A DNA stretch of 64,000 bases from Dendrolimus kikuchii. Taxonomy: Eukaryota; Arthropoda; Insecta; Lepidoptera; Lasiocampidae. Shown here in pieces: positions 50,680 through 62,010 of the stretch. Where the stretch lies: assembly GCA_019925095.2 (NCBI GenBank), contig CM034403.1:6949690-7013689 (forward strand), written 5' to 3'. The translations under genes and the position numbers were made by a program. The number at the start of each line of letters is the position of its first letter. The stretch's first letter is position 1. The notes beneath the pieces were generated by a model. The model made no database searches. It was not told the origin of the DNA and saw nothing but the letters and a program-made list of their open reading frames with translations.

Positions 50680-50840
50680 TTCCGCAAGCAAACGGTTTCC
50701 GCAACTCGCCGACCAGAGGCCAAACTGTTACTCCATCCAGCCCAGCTCCTCCAGGAAGTCCATCGGCTTCTTAATGTTGCCAAAGACTTCTCGAAGGCTA
50801 CCTGGGGCGCCCAGATACTTCCCCCTTACTGGTTAAAAGA
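50680..50840 (-). mobile_element. LINE C-terminal fragment, same family as 6903-7440
   Basis: The complement encodes a GSLREVF segment and the KKPMDFLEELGWME end seen at 7290-7348, then TTTGGCCTC and CGGCGAGTTGCGGAAACCG of the shared 3' UTR. Confidence 0.75.
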
Positions 50841-50869
50841 ATTAAACTCTGTGTACAAGTAATGTCAGT

Positions 50870-52610
50870 TTTCTACCAATATTTAAGGCAAAAGAATAGA
50901 TAGTAATGCTGATATTAGACCAATCAATCAAATGAGATTCAATTTGGTTGAAACATTAAAGGCACAGAACTGTAAGCACAAGATGGTATTTTACGACATT
51001 GAATGATGACAAGTTTATGATAATATTTTGGTTGTATTACTAATACTTGGTTGATTCATCCAAATTGAAAGACAAATGAACTGCATAATATTGGCTTAAG
51101 ATATAGGATTAATGAAGGCATTAAAGGAGCATAAACGTTAGTGGATCGTAAAATGGCATTGGTGTGAACGTATTGAGTGTTCAAGATGTTACAAACCAAT
51201 ACCTTAATTGGCAAGTTGGCTAACTACTTGCAAATTTACAAAATTTTTTTGGTATTCATGGTCAATACACACTAATGTTATCACATATGTTTAATTTGAC
51301 TTTAACAAATTTTTCATGGTAAGTGTGGATATAATGGATATATCAGAAACTAGTGGTTGTGTTTATAGCGGTTGTGTATGGAACATTTATTTCTGTATAC
51401 ATAAACAGCAAATTAGTTAAATTATCAATCTTAAAAATTAATATACATAAGCTTTGTGCACTTGAAAATAGTTTTGGTTTAAAGAGGATAGTTGTGTAAT
51501 AATCTGTATTGTATTAGACCAATTAGTTATATTCTTTAATTGGGATTAGTAAAATTTTAATAATACTACAAAACAACTGTGAGCTTAGTTCAGCTTAAGT
51601 CAGAGAACTGATTTTGACAAAATATAGTATAATAATTTGTAATTACTGTGTATGTTTATAGTGAACTGGTTTGTTAATTAAGGTGTTGAAATGTTCATAG
51701 GCAGATTGTTACTTTCGATCAATTGTATTTGCCCTCGGGCATAAAAACAATGGGCCTAAATTTAACAAGTGATGACATGACATTTGTGGAAGGTGCTTGA
51801 ATAGTGGTAACCCCAAAATACTCGTGAAATGAGAAATGTTATTGTCTGTGCCAAATTTTATTAGCTCTTCAAGTTAGCCATAGATGGATACACTGGCACA
51901 TCAGGTTTCAAATAAGAGTGCATCCATTGTGCAACTATGAGGTACTATAAAAATTGACACAGAATGCTGTGTGTGAAGCCTGGAAACAGACAAATGTCTC
52001 ATGCATTTTTATGGGAAATTGCGTGCAAATTATATCCTATAAAATAATATTAGATGGATTAGTATCCCATTAGTCTAACTAATGGTTACACATTAGAATA
52101 AAAATATTTCAAAAAGTATAGGAATTGTATGGAATGTTGAAGACTTGTTTTATGTGCAGAATGAAATTTAGGAAAATGTATTTAATTATTTTAACTAAAA
52201 ATATTTGATTACTATTTGTATTTGAGTATAGTGATATTGTTTAGTCCATATTAGCCAGCGTCAGGTTTTATTTTATATTATAAATGTGATTTTGTTCCTT
52301 GTACAATTAGTTATTTGAAATGGATTTTTACATTGGGAGTTAGCAGATAGTCCTGTATCATTGTTCCAAATGATTAGCATAATCTCATTGCAAGCAGTAG
52401 CATAATAGTGAAGTATATTAAATTTCTCCAGTCACTGCCAATCATATAATTTTAGAGTTGTAGAGCAGCATTCCTAAATGAAATCCATTTCTTTAAAATT
52501 ACATGGTCTCAATTGTATTATAATTTGATTTGTAATTATCATTATATGAGGATTTTATGCTAAATGTATCTTTTATGTTGTTTATATCAATAAAATTGTA
52601 AAATAAACTT
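50870..52610 (+). other. Repeat-poor AT-rich strip ending in a plus-strand poly(A) signal
   Basis: 1.7 kb without ORFs or repeats recurring in the window. AATAAA at 52589-52594 and again near 52600 would suit a plus-strand transcript end. It could be a long 3' UTR, an untranslated RNA or plain intergenic DNA; I cannot tell. Confidence 0.3.
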
Positions 52611-53048
52611 TTGTTTTATTAAAATAACACTATGCTTTTCATAAGTTATATTTATTATTAAACAATAGCTAACTAAATAAATAAATTATTGTCAATTCAC
52701 ATTGAGATTTCATGATAATAAATTACAATCATTCCATACACCATCTTATTATTAGAGCATAAATTTAAATGCTGTCATATTAGTAAATGACATGATAATA
52801 CATTAAGAGGTAGCTTTTTATTTAAGATAAAATCTTGAACTCCATACAAGCATACTTACTGATTTACATTTCGAGCACAGAGAACAGTTTATCTAAACAA
52901 CAATCACATTGTTAAGGAAAATTACACAGTATACCATTCTTCACTTACAATCTAAATTAGCAGTTCTTTTACAAATAATATTGTAAGTTACATCTTGTCC
53001 ACTCGATCTTTAGTCAAGTCTCTTTTGAAAAAGAATAACATTAAACAT

Positions 53049-53054
53049 TTTATT
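53049..53054 (-). promoter_or_regulatory. Putative poly(A) signal of Ubiad1
   Basis: TTTATT on the plus strand (AATAAA on the minus), 129 bp past the Ubiad1 stop codon. Confidence 0.45.
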
Positions 53055-53182
53055 TACATAAATACTGCTGAAATTTAACTAAGACTTCTTTAAAACTTTA
53101 AAGCCATTTTGTGCATAAGCTCATTCATAAGTACAGGGAATAAGACACTACTTTGTTTCATTAGTTCAATGTACAAAGAGGA

Positions 53183-54181
53183 CTATCGTAAAAGAAAAGG
53201 TAGTCTATTTGCAAAAAGGCAAGAGATCATATACAACATACCAAAATAGAAATTAAGCCTCGCTGTCTGCCTTGGAACAGATCTCATAGAATCAGAACTT
53301 CTGAACCGCCTTTCAATTTCAAAGGCTCTATGCAGAGTAAGCATTGGCAGCAGGAACCAAAGGGAGCAACGTACTGATGCCACCACAAACATTATATATG
53401 GTGTGAATAACAAGAAAGCATACAGTAAATATGAAGCTGTTCTTCCAATAAGAATTGCTAAAGTGACTATTTCAGCTTTGCTGTCAGTCTCTAGATCTCT
53501 TGTATTATTGCTATGCAGAATGGCTTCTGTATTTAAAGCTAATGGTATTGCATAATAAATAATTGGCCAATCTACCCTTCCAGTTTGAGCCAGAAAAGCA
53601 AAAACAACTGACACTGGTCCAAATATTACTAAAACTAATATGTCACCTAGAGCAATATACTTCAACCCTATGCCTCCTGTATACAAAAAGGAAGAAGACA
53701 AGCCGCCAAAATATACCAGAGCTAAATGCTCCATTCGGGCTGGCGATAAAATTACTAAAGGTACGAAAAATGCACAACCAGCCAAATATAAAATAGCACC
53801 AAGCGAAACCACTTCATCAATACTCAATATATGGTCAACCAAAGTTCTATCATCTGATTTTCTATTATCTATTCCTTTTACAAAGTCGAAGTACGTGTTG
53901 ACCACGTTGCCTGCCCCGTGGACAGGGATAACGGTGCATAGCGTGAGTAGTAGGGTACACCAACTGAAAACACTATCGCCGGGTAGTCTATACGCTAACG
54001 CAGCTCCCAGCAGGGTAGGTAGCAAGCTCCCACTCAGTGACCACGGTCTGAGTGCTAAAACGTAGGTGCGGACTTTCATAAGGGGGTTCCGGGTTGGATT
54101 CGCCTCTTCCTTTGGTTGCTGTAGAAGGTTTCCGTCAGCTGTTTGTATGTCCATATCCTCGGTTTTTCTATTGTTCTCCAT
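53183..54181 (-). CDS. Ubiad1: UbiA prenyltransferase domain-containing protein 1 (UBIAD1/heix)
   Basis: Intact 332-residue, intronless ORF; human UBIAD1 has 338 residues. The family transfers an isoprenoid chain onto naphthoquinone to make menaquinone-4 and acts in ER, Golgi and mitochondrial membranes; the fly orthologue is heixuedian. After a hydrophilic N-terminus (1-35) comes the conserved RTYVLALRPWSLSGSLLPTLLGAALAY. The first Asp-rich motif is GNVVNTYFDFVKGID (residues 91-105, with N95 and D99), followed by SDDRTLVDHIL. The second is NNTRDLETDSKAE (225-237, with D229 and D233). About eight to nine hydrophobic segments follow the UbiA pattern. All catalytic motifs are present, so it should be active. 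The start is the first ATG and no upstream in-frame extension is needed. Confidence 0.96.
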   Translation of the reverse strand: MENNRKTEDMDIQTADGNLLQQPKEEANPTRNPLMKVRTYVLALRPWSLSGSLLPTLLGAALAYRLPGDSVFSWCTLLLTLCTVIPVHGAGNVVNTYFDFVKGIDNRKSDDRTLVDHILSIDEVVSLGAILYLAGCAFFVPLVILSPARMEHLALVYFGGLSSSFLYTGGIGLKYIALGDILVLVIFGPVSVVFAFLAQTGRVDWPIIYYAIPLALNTEAILHSNNTRDLETDSKAEIVTLAILIGRTASYLLYAFLLFTPYIMFVVASVRCSLWFLLPMLTLHRAFEIERRFRSSDSMRSVPRQTARLNFYFGMLYMISCLFANRLPFLLR

Positions 54182-54582
54182 ATTACAAAATCTGTTTAAA
54201 CGTTAGCTCAAATAGTCTATATGTCATGTAAACGAACTTTTGTTTAAGTAATAATTATAAACAATTCTATAATATAATATTAGAAAATAATAAAACAACC
54301 CAACCGTGCCAATAGCGTTACAAAAAAACTGACGTATGAGGGAGCGAGACTTCTGACAATGGCATCCAATAATTCCTATGTCAATGTCAATAGTGATGCT
54401 GATAAGGACATAATTTTTTTTTTTAAATCATTTTAAAACCTGACATCCTGAAGCGAGCCTTTATACCAACGGATATTATTGAAACAAGTATTAAATTAAT
54501 CGCTTAACTAATTTAAATAAAGGTCAATGTTTAGAAGTTAATAAATTCTTTACAATACTATTTATAATCCTCTTGGGTAGCA
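54182..54582. promoter_or_regulatory. Ubiad1 upstream region (inferred)
   Basis: 5' flank of Ubiad1. No core promoter element stands out. Confidence 0.3.
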
Positions 54583-55160
54583 GTCCTTATTAATATTATA
54601 AATGCTAAAGTAACTCTGTCTATCTGTTACGCTTACATGGAAAAACTACTGGACCGATTTGGCTGAGACTTGATATATATATTTGATGCCAAGGATGAAC
54701 ATAAGATACTTTTTATCCCGTAACATGGGATAGTATCCGGGATAAAAATATATTTGTCTATCTATTTGTTACGCTTTAACGGAAAAACTATTGGAGCGAT
54801 TTGCCTGAAATTCGGCATATATGTGATTTTAATACCGGGGGTGGACAAGGGATACTTTTTATTCCAGATATTGAGATAGATTTATGTAAAGGTTATCTCA
54901 GAAAGGTTAGGTTTTGTTTTAATTGTGATTTGTCATTTTCTTGATTTTGTTGTTTACGGGGATAGATAAAAGAGACCAATAATTTCTAAAGTTTATAGAA
55001 ATAAAATGTTATCATCTTTAAAGAAATGCAATAGTAACTCGATCTGTCTGTATGTTAAGCTTTCACGGAAAAACTACTAGGACTGGATCGGTTTTGCTGT
55101 AATTTTGTATAAAAGTAGTTTTAATACCGGGAAGGGACATAAATACTTTTCAAGCCAGGA
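54583..55160 (+). mobile_element. Helitron-like/MITE array with three sub-repeats
   Basis: The motif TAAC(G)CTTTAACGGAAAAACTA (and variants), then TTTGCCTGAAATTCGGCATA and TACTTTTTATTCCAG, occurs three times (about 54625, 54770, 55050). It begins TTAATATTATAAATGCTAAA. Confidence 0.55.
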
Positions 55161-55479
55161 GATACGATAGTTTGCGATATAAAATAAATTGAATCTTCTG
55201 GGGGAAAATAGCACTAACATCAATTATTAGTGATCGATGACTAACATAAAAATATAATGCAATGTAACCTGTATTAACGCCTACTCTTTAAACAAGAGAC
55301 ACGCACAATATGAAACATTTCATTAAACATCCCTTAGTAGGATACTAGTAAGACGTCTAAGGATTAGTTAGTAGACGTTTAATAGTACTCTGTGGCCCCA
55401 ATGCTGGCCTCGGACTTTTCCAGTTTTTAAGAGGACACGTGGTGTCACCCGCGTTCAATGCGAGATAGAAGTTATCATA

Positions 55480-55650
55480 CCCAATTTAGATTCGCAAGTT
55501 TCCTCACGAAGTTACCTTCACCATCAGCTCGTGACAATAGTAATAAAATATAATTAGATTAGAAATACTGCCTAAGCCGTACATTCATTTTTAGTCAGGA
55601 TTCGAATCTGCGTTCAAACGCTTTAGCCACTAAAGGCTAAACTATCATGA
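55480..55650 (-). repeat. tRNA-headed SINE, minus strand
   Basis: The complement carries TAGTTTAGCC (A-box-like) and CAGATTCGAATCCTGAC (a good B box). Downstream is GATGGTGAAGGTAACTTCGT then GAGGAAACTTGC, a body motif of lepidopteran SINEs. Confidence 0.7.
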
Positions 55651-55690
55651 CTACTTAAATTGGATATTTAACAGTAAGTAGAAACAAATA

Positions 55691-56248
55691 TTACGTTTTA
55701 TTAGTTTTATTACATTTTTTATTGTTTTTACAAGACGTAAACTGGGCCTCAAATAATTTTACCCAATTTTCATATTGAACATTATCTTCTTCGCTTATTT
55801 CATCACAAAATTTATCGATATCTTCTTCTTTAACTTCCGCTTCTTCACCTTGTAAAAATTTAAGATTCGTATTGCTGTTTGTTTGTTCAACAAAATTTGT
55901 ATCTTCTATTTTATCGTCGTTAAATATCATCTTTTTGTTCAGAGCCTTTTGGGCTCCTTTGTTTTTCTTTGACTTTGTAGTTTTTGTTTCTGCGACTATA
56001 TTATTGTCTTTAATAGTTGATTCTGTTACTGTTTCATGGTTGTCATGTATAACGTAACATCCTTCGTTATTATCAGATCCTTTCATATTCGTTTTAATTT
56101 TTTTCACCGTTTGTGGGGCACTACCTTCTTTTATATTTTGATTCAACGCGTCCATGTTATCGTGAGCTTTACGCTTATTTTTTGAATTTGAATTAGACAT
56201 TACAACTTCTTCAGAGTTTTTTAAAGTATTTTTATTCTTTTTACCCAT
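55691..56248 (-). CDS. Uncharacterised lysine-rich acidic-tailed protein
   Basis: A 185-residue ORF from MGKKNKNTLKNSEE (56248). The ATG lies just after an acceptor-like TTTTTTGTTACAG at 56253-56265, suggesting a 5' UTR intron; the upstream in-frame ATG at 56302 would precede it and is less likely. The N-terminal two thirds are Lys/Asn-rich with several KK[RK]-type clusters (KNKRKAH, KKIKTN, TKSKKNK), suggesting a nuclear or nucleolar protein. The C-terminal block EEDIDKFCDEISEEDNVQYENWVKLFEAQF is acidic, predicted helical, and looks like the conserved part; then a short KNNKKCNKTNK tail. I do not recognise the family. Codons are AT-rich like its surroundings. The long clean frame and splice-site context favour a real gene. 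Confidence 0.7.
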   Translation of the reverse strand: MGKKNKNTLKNSEEVVMSNSNSKNKRKAHDNMDALNQNIKEGSAPQTVKKIKTNMKGSDNNEGCYVIHDNHETVTESTIKDNNIVAETKTTKSKKNKGAQKALNKKMIFNDDKIEDTNFVEQTNSNTNLKFLQGEEAEVKEEDIDKFCDEISEEDNVQYENWVKLFEAQFTSCKNNKKCNKTNKT

Positions 56249-56302
56249 TCTGCTGTAACAAAAAAGATTAGAATTAATAATATGGAAATTATTTTTAGTC
56301 AT

Positions 56303-57919
56303 TTACTTCTTCAATCCTTTCCAATACATAAGACAATATAGTTTCCGTAGTCATAATTATGATAAACGAAATCCTAATAATTACGACACATCTATCTGTC
56401 AGTTTGTTTATTTCAACGATGAAAGTAAATTCTATATAGATATCTTCTATGTATATGCACCGGTGTAGTGAAAGCTTGAATATACTGACACGTTGCCTGT
56501 TTATTCAAGTGATGTAAGCCGGGGTTTTTCTACACACATACATTAAAGATATTTAAATGTTATAAATTACAACTTTTAAGAGTTTCGTAGCCAAATAACA
56601 AAAGCCGAATCCTTATTAATTTGTCAGTCCGTCTATTTTTGACACTACCACTTTTCTTGATAGCTACTCGATCTATATTGAAGAAAATTGGCATACTGAA
56701 AAACAATATAGTGTACACTACCACAAATGTTGACCATTCGTAATTTTAACCCTAACTTATACCTATAGGAGCCGAGATTTTGTACTTTTCCTTACAAAGA
56801 TGTAAAAATGTTATCTTCCCCTTCTAACTGATGAATTGAATATTAAGATCGTGGAATTTACCAAACAACGAAAACAACGGACGTTTACGTCTATGGAACC
56901 CATTATAGGTCGTGGACCGCCATACACTTGTCAGATTTAATAATACTATACTTTTTGTGGAAATATGAGTGTTATTGAAGCTAACTAAGTATGCAATCAT
57001 CCTAGTTTTAATTGTGCCAAACACATTTTTACAAGCGCAATCCGGCGCCTCCATGGAAATGCGTGCATGAAGGTCCTTTACGCAATAACGGGGTGGATAT
57101 GATGTTATAGCAGTATTTTTTAAACAATTATATATATTGTTCGACGCGGAATATTACGACTATTTTCTGTGTCATTGTTTACTTACACACACCTACATAC
57201 CTCATACTTTTGAGCGATTGCACAATACAGAAATGTTTTGCGGTGCATAGTAGGTGGTGCTACGTGGGTACCCCCCCCCCCCCTAATCATAAAATTATAA
57301 TTGCTAAATGAAAATATACCATTTCAGCGGACGGTCGTTAACCGCGTAATTAACGGATTGAAGAATAACTATTTTGAACGCGTAATAATTCCTTGGCAGC
57401 GGGAAACATTTCATATCATAACTTGTATGTGACATTATGACATATAAAAGTAGTAAAACATGATAAATTAAAACATATTTTATAATATAAAAAATAAGAA
57501 TGATTTTCCCGTAACTTATATTTAAATTGGCCAGACAAGTATATCCAAACTAGAGTGAAACAAAAATATTTACATTATGTGTTGAAAGCAGAATCAATTT
57601 GCGTTTGTTATCTTATAAGTAATATCAACGAGTGTTATTTATTGGCTGTAAGTCAGTGAATTGCTGAAGTGTGTGATAAACATAGTGGCCACTTCCACAG
57701 ATAAGAAAAATAAATACACAGGTACCTTTACGTAATACAAGTCGAGGTCAGGCCGGACGCATTGGCACTAACCAAAACCACCCACCACCCACTTGCCACT
57801 CCGCCAGACTGCGCCGGCAATTGTAATTTATCAATTGATTCTGAGAGTAGCGCGCGTCGTGTTGCGGTCGTCTTGCAGATAAATCACGTGCAAACTTTTA
57901 AACATTTTTCTTTGGCAAT
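56303..57919. promoter_or_regulatory. Spacer between the lysine-rich gene and Shpk
   Basis: Divergent intergenic region. A run of 13 C lies at 57271-57283. 57780-57919 is GC-richer (GTAGCGCGCGTCGTGTTGCG) and likely holds the Shpk 5' UTR. No other feature found. Confidence 0.35.
57271..57283. repeat. Poly-C tract (13 C)
   Basis: GGGTACCCCCCC... reads as 13 consecutive C. The length may be unreliable because homopolymers are error-prone. Confidence 0.8.
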
Positions 57920-58200
57920 ATGACTGAGAGACGATATGTTTTGGGCATGGACATTGGCACAACTTCAGTAAAAGTGTGTGTATACGATCCAGATACAAAA
58001 GAAATTATTGCGAAACAAAACAAGGATACAGCTGCAAACATACCAAGTGATCAGGGTATAGAAGGAAATAAGCAGGATGTTCCCAAAATAGTTTCAGCTG
58101 TGCATTATTGTGTGTCACGTCTTCCTAGAGATGTATTGCGACACGTTACGAAAATTGGTGTATGTGGGCAAATGCACGGCGTCGTGTTATGGAAAAACAA
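57920..58200 (+). CDS. Shpk: Shpk exon 1 (residues 1-93)
   Basis: The donor is AACAA|GTGAGT. The ORF's apparent stop (AAG TGA) lies across the donor and is intronic. Confidence 0.94.
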
Positions 58201-59423
58201 GTGAGTAAAGATAAATATTTTGTTAGTGTTTAGATTATATTCAACGTTGTTCTAAGAGTAATTAATATTTTTTAATACTCCGTGAACATAATAATAATTT
58301 TCTCTGAATTTTCTTCTATTCCAGAGCCTGGGAAAGAGTAGAGAAAGACGGTGTTGTGATTAGATTTGAAGCCACTAGAGAAAAATTATCAGCATTATAT
58401 ACATGGCAAGACATCAGATGTAAGCCAGAGTTCTTGGAATCGTTACCAAAACCAGATTCACACTTGAAATGTTATTCTGGATACGGATGCGCTACATTGC
58501 TCTGGATGTTAGCAAATAAACCAGAGAAATTAAAAAACTTTAATTTCTCAGGAACTGTTCAAGATTTCGTAGTCACAATGCTGTGTGATCTGGAAACAGC
58601 GATAATGTCGGATCAAAACGCCGCTAGCTGGGGCTATTTCAACACCGAAAGTAATGAATGGAATATAGATATTCTGAAGTCAATCAATTTCCCGATAAAT
58701 TTATTGCCAAAAGTTATGAAAAGTGGAGAATTCGCTGGTATGCTAAGTAGCTCGTGGAACGGTATTCCAGAGGGTACACCGGTCGGTGTCGCTTTGGGCG
58801 ATCTTCAGTGCTCCATCCTAGCAACTCTCGAGAATACAGAAGATGCCGTCCTAAATATTTCAACATCGGCTCAACTCGCCTTTGTGGTCAAGTCGATATC
58901 AGATTACGGTTGTAATACAATCGAGCATTTACCCTATTTCAACAACACCTATCTAGTTGTAGCTGCATCTTTGAATGGGGGCAACGTACTTGCAACTTTC
59001 GTAAAGATGCTTCAACAGTGGATGCTAAGCTTCGGTTTTTCAATACCCCAATCGAAAGTTTGGGAGAAACTTATACCCCTTGGTCTTGAAACTCAAATTA
59101 CATCTGATATGAAAATCATTCCACTTTTATTGGGTGAAAGACACGCACCTACAGCAAAGGCTTCTGTAGAAAATATAGACTTATCTAACATCCAATTGGG
59201 TGGTGTATTTAGATCTCTTTGTGATAGTATTATTCAAAATTTGCATACTATGATGCCGAAAGACACATTGCGTAAAGCTAATATTAAACGAATTGTAGGT
59301 AATGGTTCAGGGTTATCCCGAAATGCCGTATTGCAGAGAGCTGTTGAGCATTACTACAGTTTGCCTCTAGAGTTCACATCGGGGGGAGACGCGGCGAAAG
59401 GTGCCGCTATAGCAGTTTTATAA
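57920..59423 (+). CDS. Shpk: Sedoheptulokinase (SHPK/CARKL)
   Basis: Two exons (57920-58200 and 58325-59423) join in phase to 459 residues; human SHPK has 478. The enzyme phosphorylates sedoheptulose to sedoheptulose 7-phosphate in the cytosol, feeding the non-oxidative pentose phosphate pathway. It is an FGGY-family sugar kinase. The N-terminal phosphate-binding motif is MDIGTTSVKVCVYD (residues 10-23); IGVCGQMHGVVLW (about 80-92) is the family's substrate-side motif; TWQDIRC and GYGCATLLWML follow. The C-terminal half has GVALGDLQCSILATL, NISTSAQLAFVV, IVGNGSGLSRNAVLQRAVE and closes with FTSGGDAAKGAAIAVL, the adenosine-binding end. The slightly short length is family variation; no lesion is seen. 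Start: first ATG with a good context (GCAATATG). Confidence 0.96.
58325..59423 (+). CDS. Shpk: Shpk exon 2 (residues 94-459)
   Basis: The acceptor is CTTCTATTCCAG. The split codon AA|A restores lysine, giving LWKNKAWERVEKDG. It stops with TAA at 59421-59423. Confidence 0.95.
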
Positions 59424-59487
59424 GTTTTCCAGATGTTTAAAAAATTATTATTATTTTGTGATGCAACGTCTGATAAAAAATGCTATA

Positions 59488-59493
59488 AATAAA
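59488..59493 (+). promoter_or_regulatory. Putative Shpk poly(A) signal
   Basis: AATAAA 65 bp after the stop codon. Confidence 0.6.
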
Positions 59494-59805
59494 AGGCAAA
59501 AAGTGGTCGTTTTGAATCGGACTCGTGTATGGAGGATTGTAATAATGCATAACCTATGAATATGAAATGTTATTATTGTATACGGGTTCTGTTTTTTCTA
59601 TGTGCTAATGGCTATGACACTCTAAATAGTATTACCTTTATTTGGACTAATTCATCATCAATTCATATAAAGTTACTTTCGAGATATTTGAGTTTAATGT
59701 TTCATTGCTGCTCTGCGTTATGTAAATACCGAAAATATTTAAATGGAACAGAAAACTTTCATATTTTTAAGTTTAGTGTCGCTTTTGTCTTTTCATTCAT
59801 CTTCT

Positions 59806-59960
59806 AATTATTTGGGGTCGGCACAATACGTCTTTTTCTTCCATACTCCTCTATTCTGACATACGTCCTCTGTCACATCACAAATCATTATATCATCCTT
59901 TACACAATCCATCCATCTCTTTTTTGGTCTATCTTTACAGACCTATGTGTCTATGATTAG
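59806..59960 (-). mobile_element. LINE C-terminal fragment, second RTE-like family, copy 2
   Basis: The complement encodes [40 protein letters not shown] and a stop: the last residues of the family at 38165-38470. Confidence 0.78.
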
Positions 59961-60662
59961 GCCTAATTCCATGTTTCAAATGGTAATCAGGTATTTATGG
60001 GTTTCAGTCCTTTTTGTTTGAAGGGACCCTCGATAAGACCAGCAGATATTTACAGGTGGGTTGGTACCCACACCCTGCCGATAAAAATGTAATGGTATCA
60101 TACTTTAGTGAAACATTTTTCCTCCCGATTTTGGTAGTTTTGTGGATCGAGTCCTTTTTTATTAACTAGGTCTATTTTATTTTAATATTCTAAAGGAGGC
60201 AGATTGATTTTTGAAACTGTTTTCCTGATTATAGAACGCCTTTACATTAGACTAAATAGCAGGTAGATGCATATAAAATCAAAAATTTTAGTTATGCCAA
60301 TGTTTATAAGGAAATAATCAGCATTATTATTCATATTATTCAATATCAACAATGAGTAAAAGATATTGTAATCATTTGATTAAAAAAAATAGAAAAACTG
60401 TTGAACTACAATAGAGACATTTCCTAAGAAATTAATATTATTTCTGAGAGTTCAACTTTAATAATATGATATAAAACGATTATGAATATTTTTACAATGT
60501 CGTATTAGGCGACCAATCATGTGGGTTTCAAACATCCATATCAATTTCAAAAATATATACATTTTAATATATGTATGTAGGTGTTATCATAAAAAAAATA
60601 TTTTACGAACTTTTATATTTATTAAAAATATAATAAAATAAAATCAATCATCTTTATTTCAG
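59961..60662. other. Intergenic AT-rich DNA
   Basis: No supported gene. 60030-60110 (GGGACCCTCGATAAGACCAG, GGTGGGTTGGTACCCACACC) looks repeat-derived. Confidence 0.45.
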
Positions 60663-60741
60663 TGATCAATATTTTAATTTATTATTTCATCGAGATATCC
60701 AGGCCGACTACGCCAAGTCGCCTGACGACCTAGAAAATTGA
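60663..60741 (+). other. Exon-like segment of unknown origin
   Basis: After CTTTATTTCAG the frame reads DQYFNLLFHRDIQADYAKSP and DDLEN, then TGA. The GC-rich third positions of GCCGACTACGCCAAGTCGCC contrast sharply with AT-rich surroundings. It could be a terminal exon, a retrocopy scrap or a repeat fragment on the other strand. Confidence 0.25.
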
Positions 60742-60954
60742 TAATTTTGTGAAAATTGTTTTGAAATCTTTAACTGGTCTCATAATTATAGTACAGTGGA
60801 ATTTTCAGAGCAATGTTACTGAAAAGTCACTACTATTAATTTAAAAAGGTCAATGATGTTTGTTGACCTGACAAGCACCGTTAAGCGCACATCTACATGG
60901 TACTGTTGATAGAGTACCGTGTCACGGCTACCGAGCTGCTTTACTATGAATTTT

Positions 60955-61090
60955 TATGTATATGCAAATGTTGTCCGTCTCTCGTATTGACGCCCGCTTG
61001 ACAGCGAGAGTCGGGCGCAATGCGAGTATTAGTGTTCTGTGGTCAGGCAGCAGCATGTTGGCAGTGTTGTGCACATGAGTGCTAAGAAAA
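60955..61090. repeat. GC-rich repeat family Z, copy 2
   Basis: TGCAAATGTTGTCCGTCTCT and CGCCCGCTTGACAGCGAGAG match the pattern at 48885-48990. Confidence 0.55.
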
Positions 61091-61825
61091 CGCAACAATG
61101 CCGTAGCAAGTCCGATCATCAAATCTCATTATAGTAAGCAATCAATGCAAACATGGAAGCAAGCATATTATTCATATTCAGTTAAAGGTTATTTCTACTA
61201 ATATTGGTAAGAAAATGTTGCTCTTGACCTCACAAGGGCATACCTTTAGTACAGAATTTTGTCTATCTGACCAGTGACAAAAAGATGGCACCCCAACCTA
61301 TGTGACACAGAAATGTGTAAAGAGTGATTAGAGTTTTAGTTTTTAGAGAGAAACAAGATCTTGCTTGTAAAAGGCTAGTAATGGAATCGGGCTCTATTCA
61401 CAATAAAACACTAATTATTTCACAAAATAAAAATGTGCTTGTAGCCAGGAATAGACGAAAATATGAGTATACTAAAAAACTAGTCTGTGTTAACTACACT
61501 AAAACCTTATTTTTCTGACACATGAAACAAGTCACTTTTACTATTACACATTTGCCGATATTTACAAAATAAAGAAAATTGCATATGTTCTACTCGCTAA
61601 ATTCTGCCATAGGCATACCATGCTTATACAAGCAAATATTAAAGCCTACAACTGCATATTCTATGTAATAAATAAATACTTAACACTTTAATTTCAAAGT
61701 TAAATTTAATAGGACTTATTGAATTAAGACTAATCATAAAAGATAAGATTTTTGAGCTATTCTTTTTATTGTGAATATGACAAACAGTGAGATGACATAC
61801 CTCACGAAAAGTGGTTACTGTCACA
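61091..61825. other. Intergenic AT-rich DNA
   Basis: Nothing recognisable. Confidence 0.45.
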
Positions 61826-62010
61826 TATAGATAGGCTAGAAGAATCAGACAGGAGGCATGGGATAGGTGAATGGAATATGGAAGATAAGAGAAGGAAGTG
61901 GGCCATAGGCATTGAAACTCTTACTCATCATACGAAAGATGATTAGCAAGTACAAGGCTACAAGTCAATATTTTGAGAGGGTGTGGTATCACACCGAGAG
62001 CCAACCCAGC
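61826..62010 (-). repeat. Dispersed repeat family S, copy 3
   Basis: Complement of 14460-14660: ATCAGACAGGAGGCATGGGA, GGAATATGG, CATAGGCATTGAAACTCTTA, and GTGTGGTATCACACCGAGAG. Confidence 0.65.

Noticed and set aside
53563..54065. Plus-strand ORFs opposite Ubiad1
   Set aside because: Shadow of the prenyltransferase frame.
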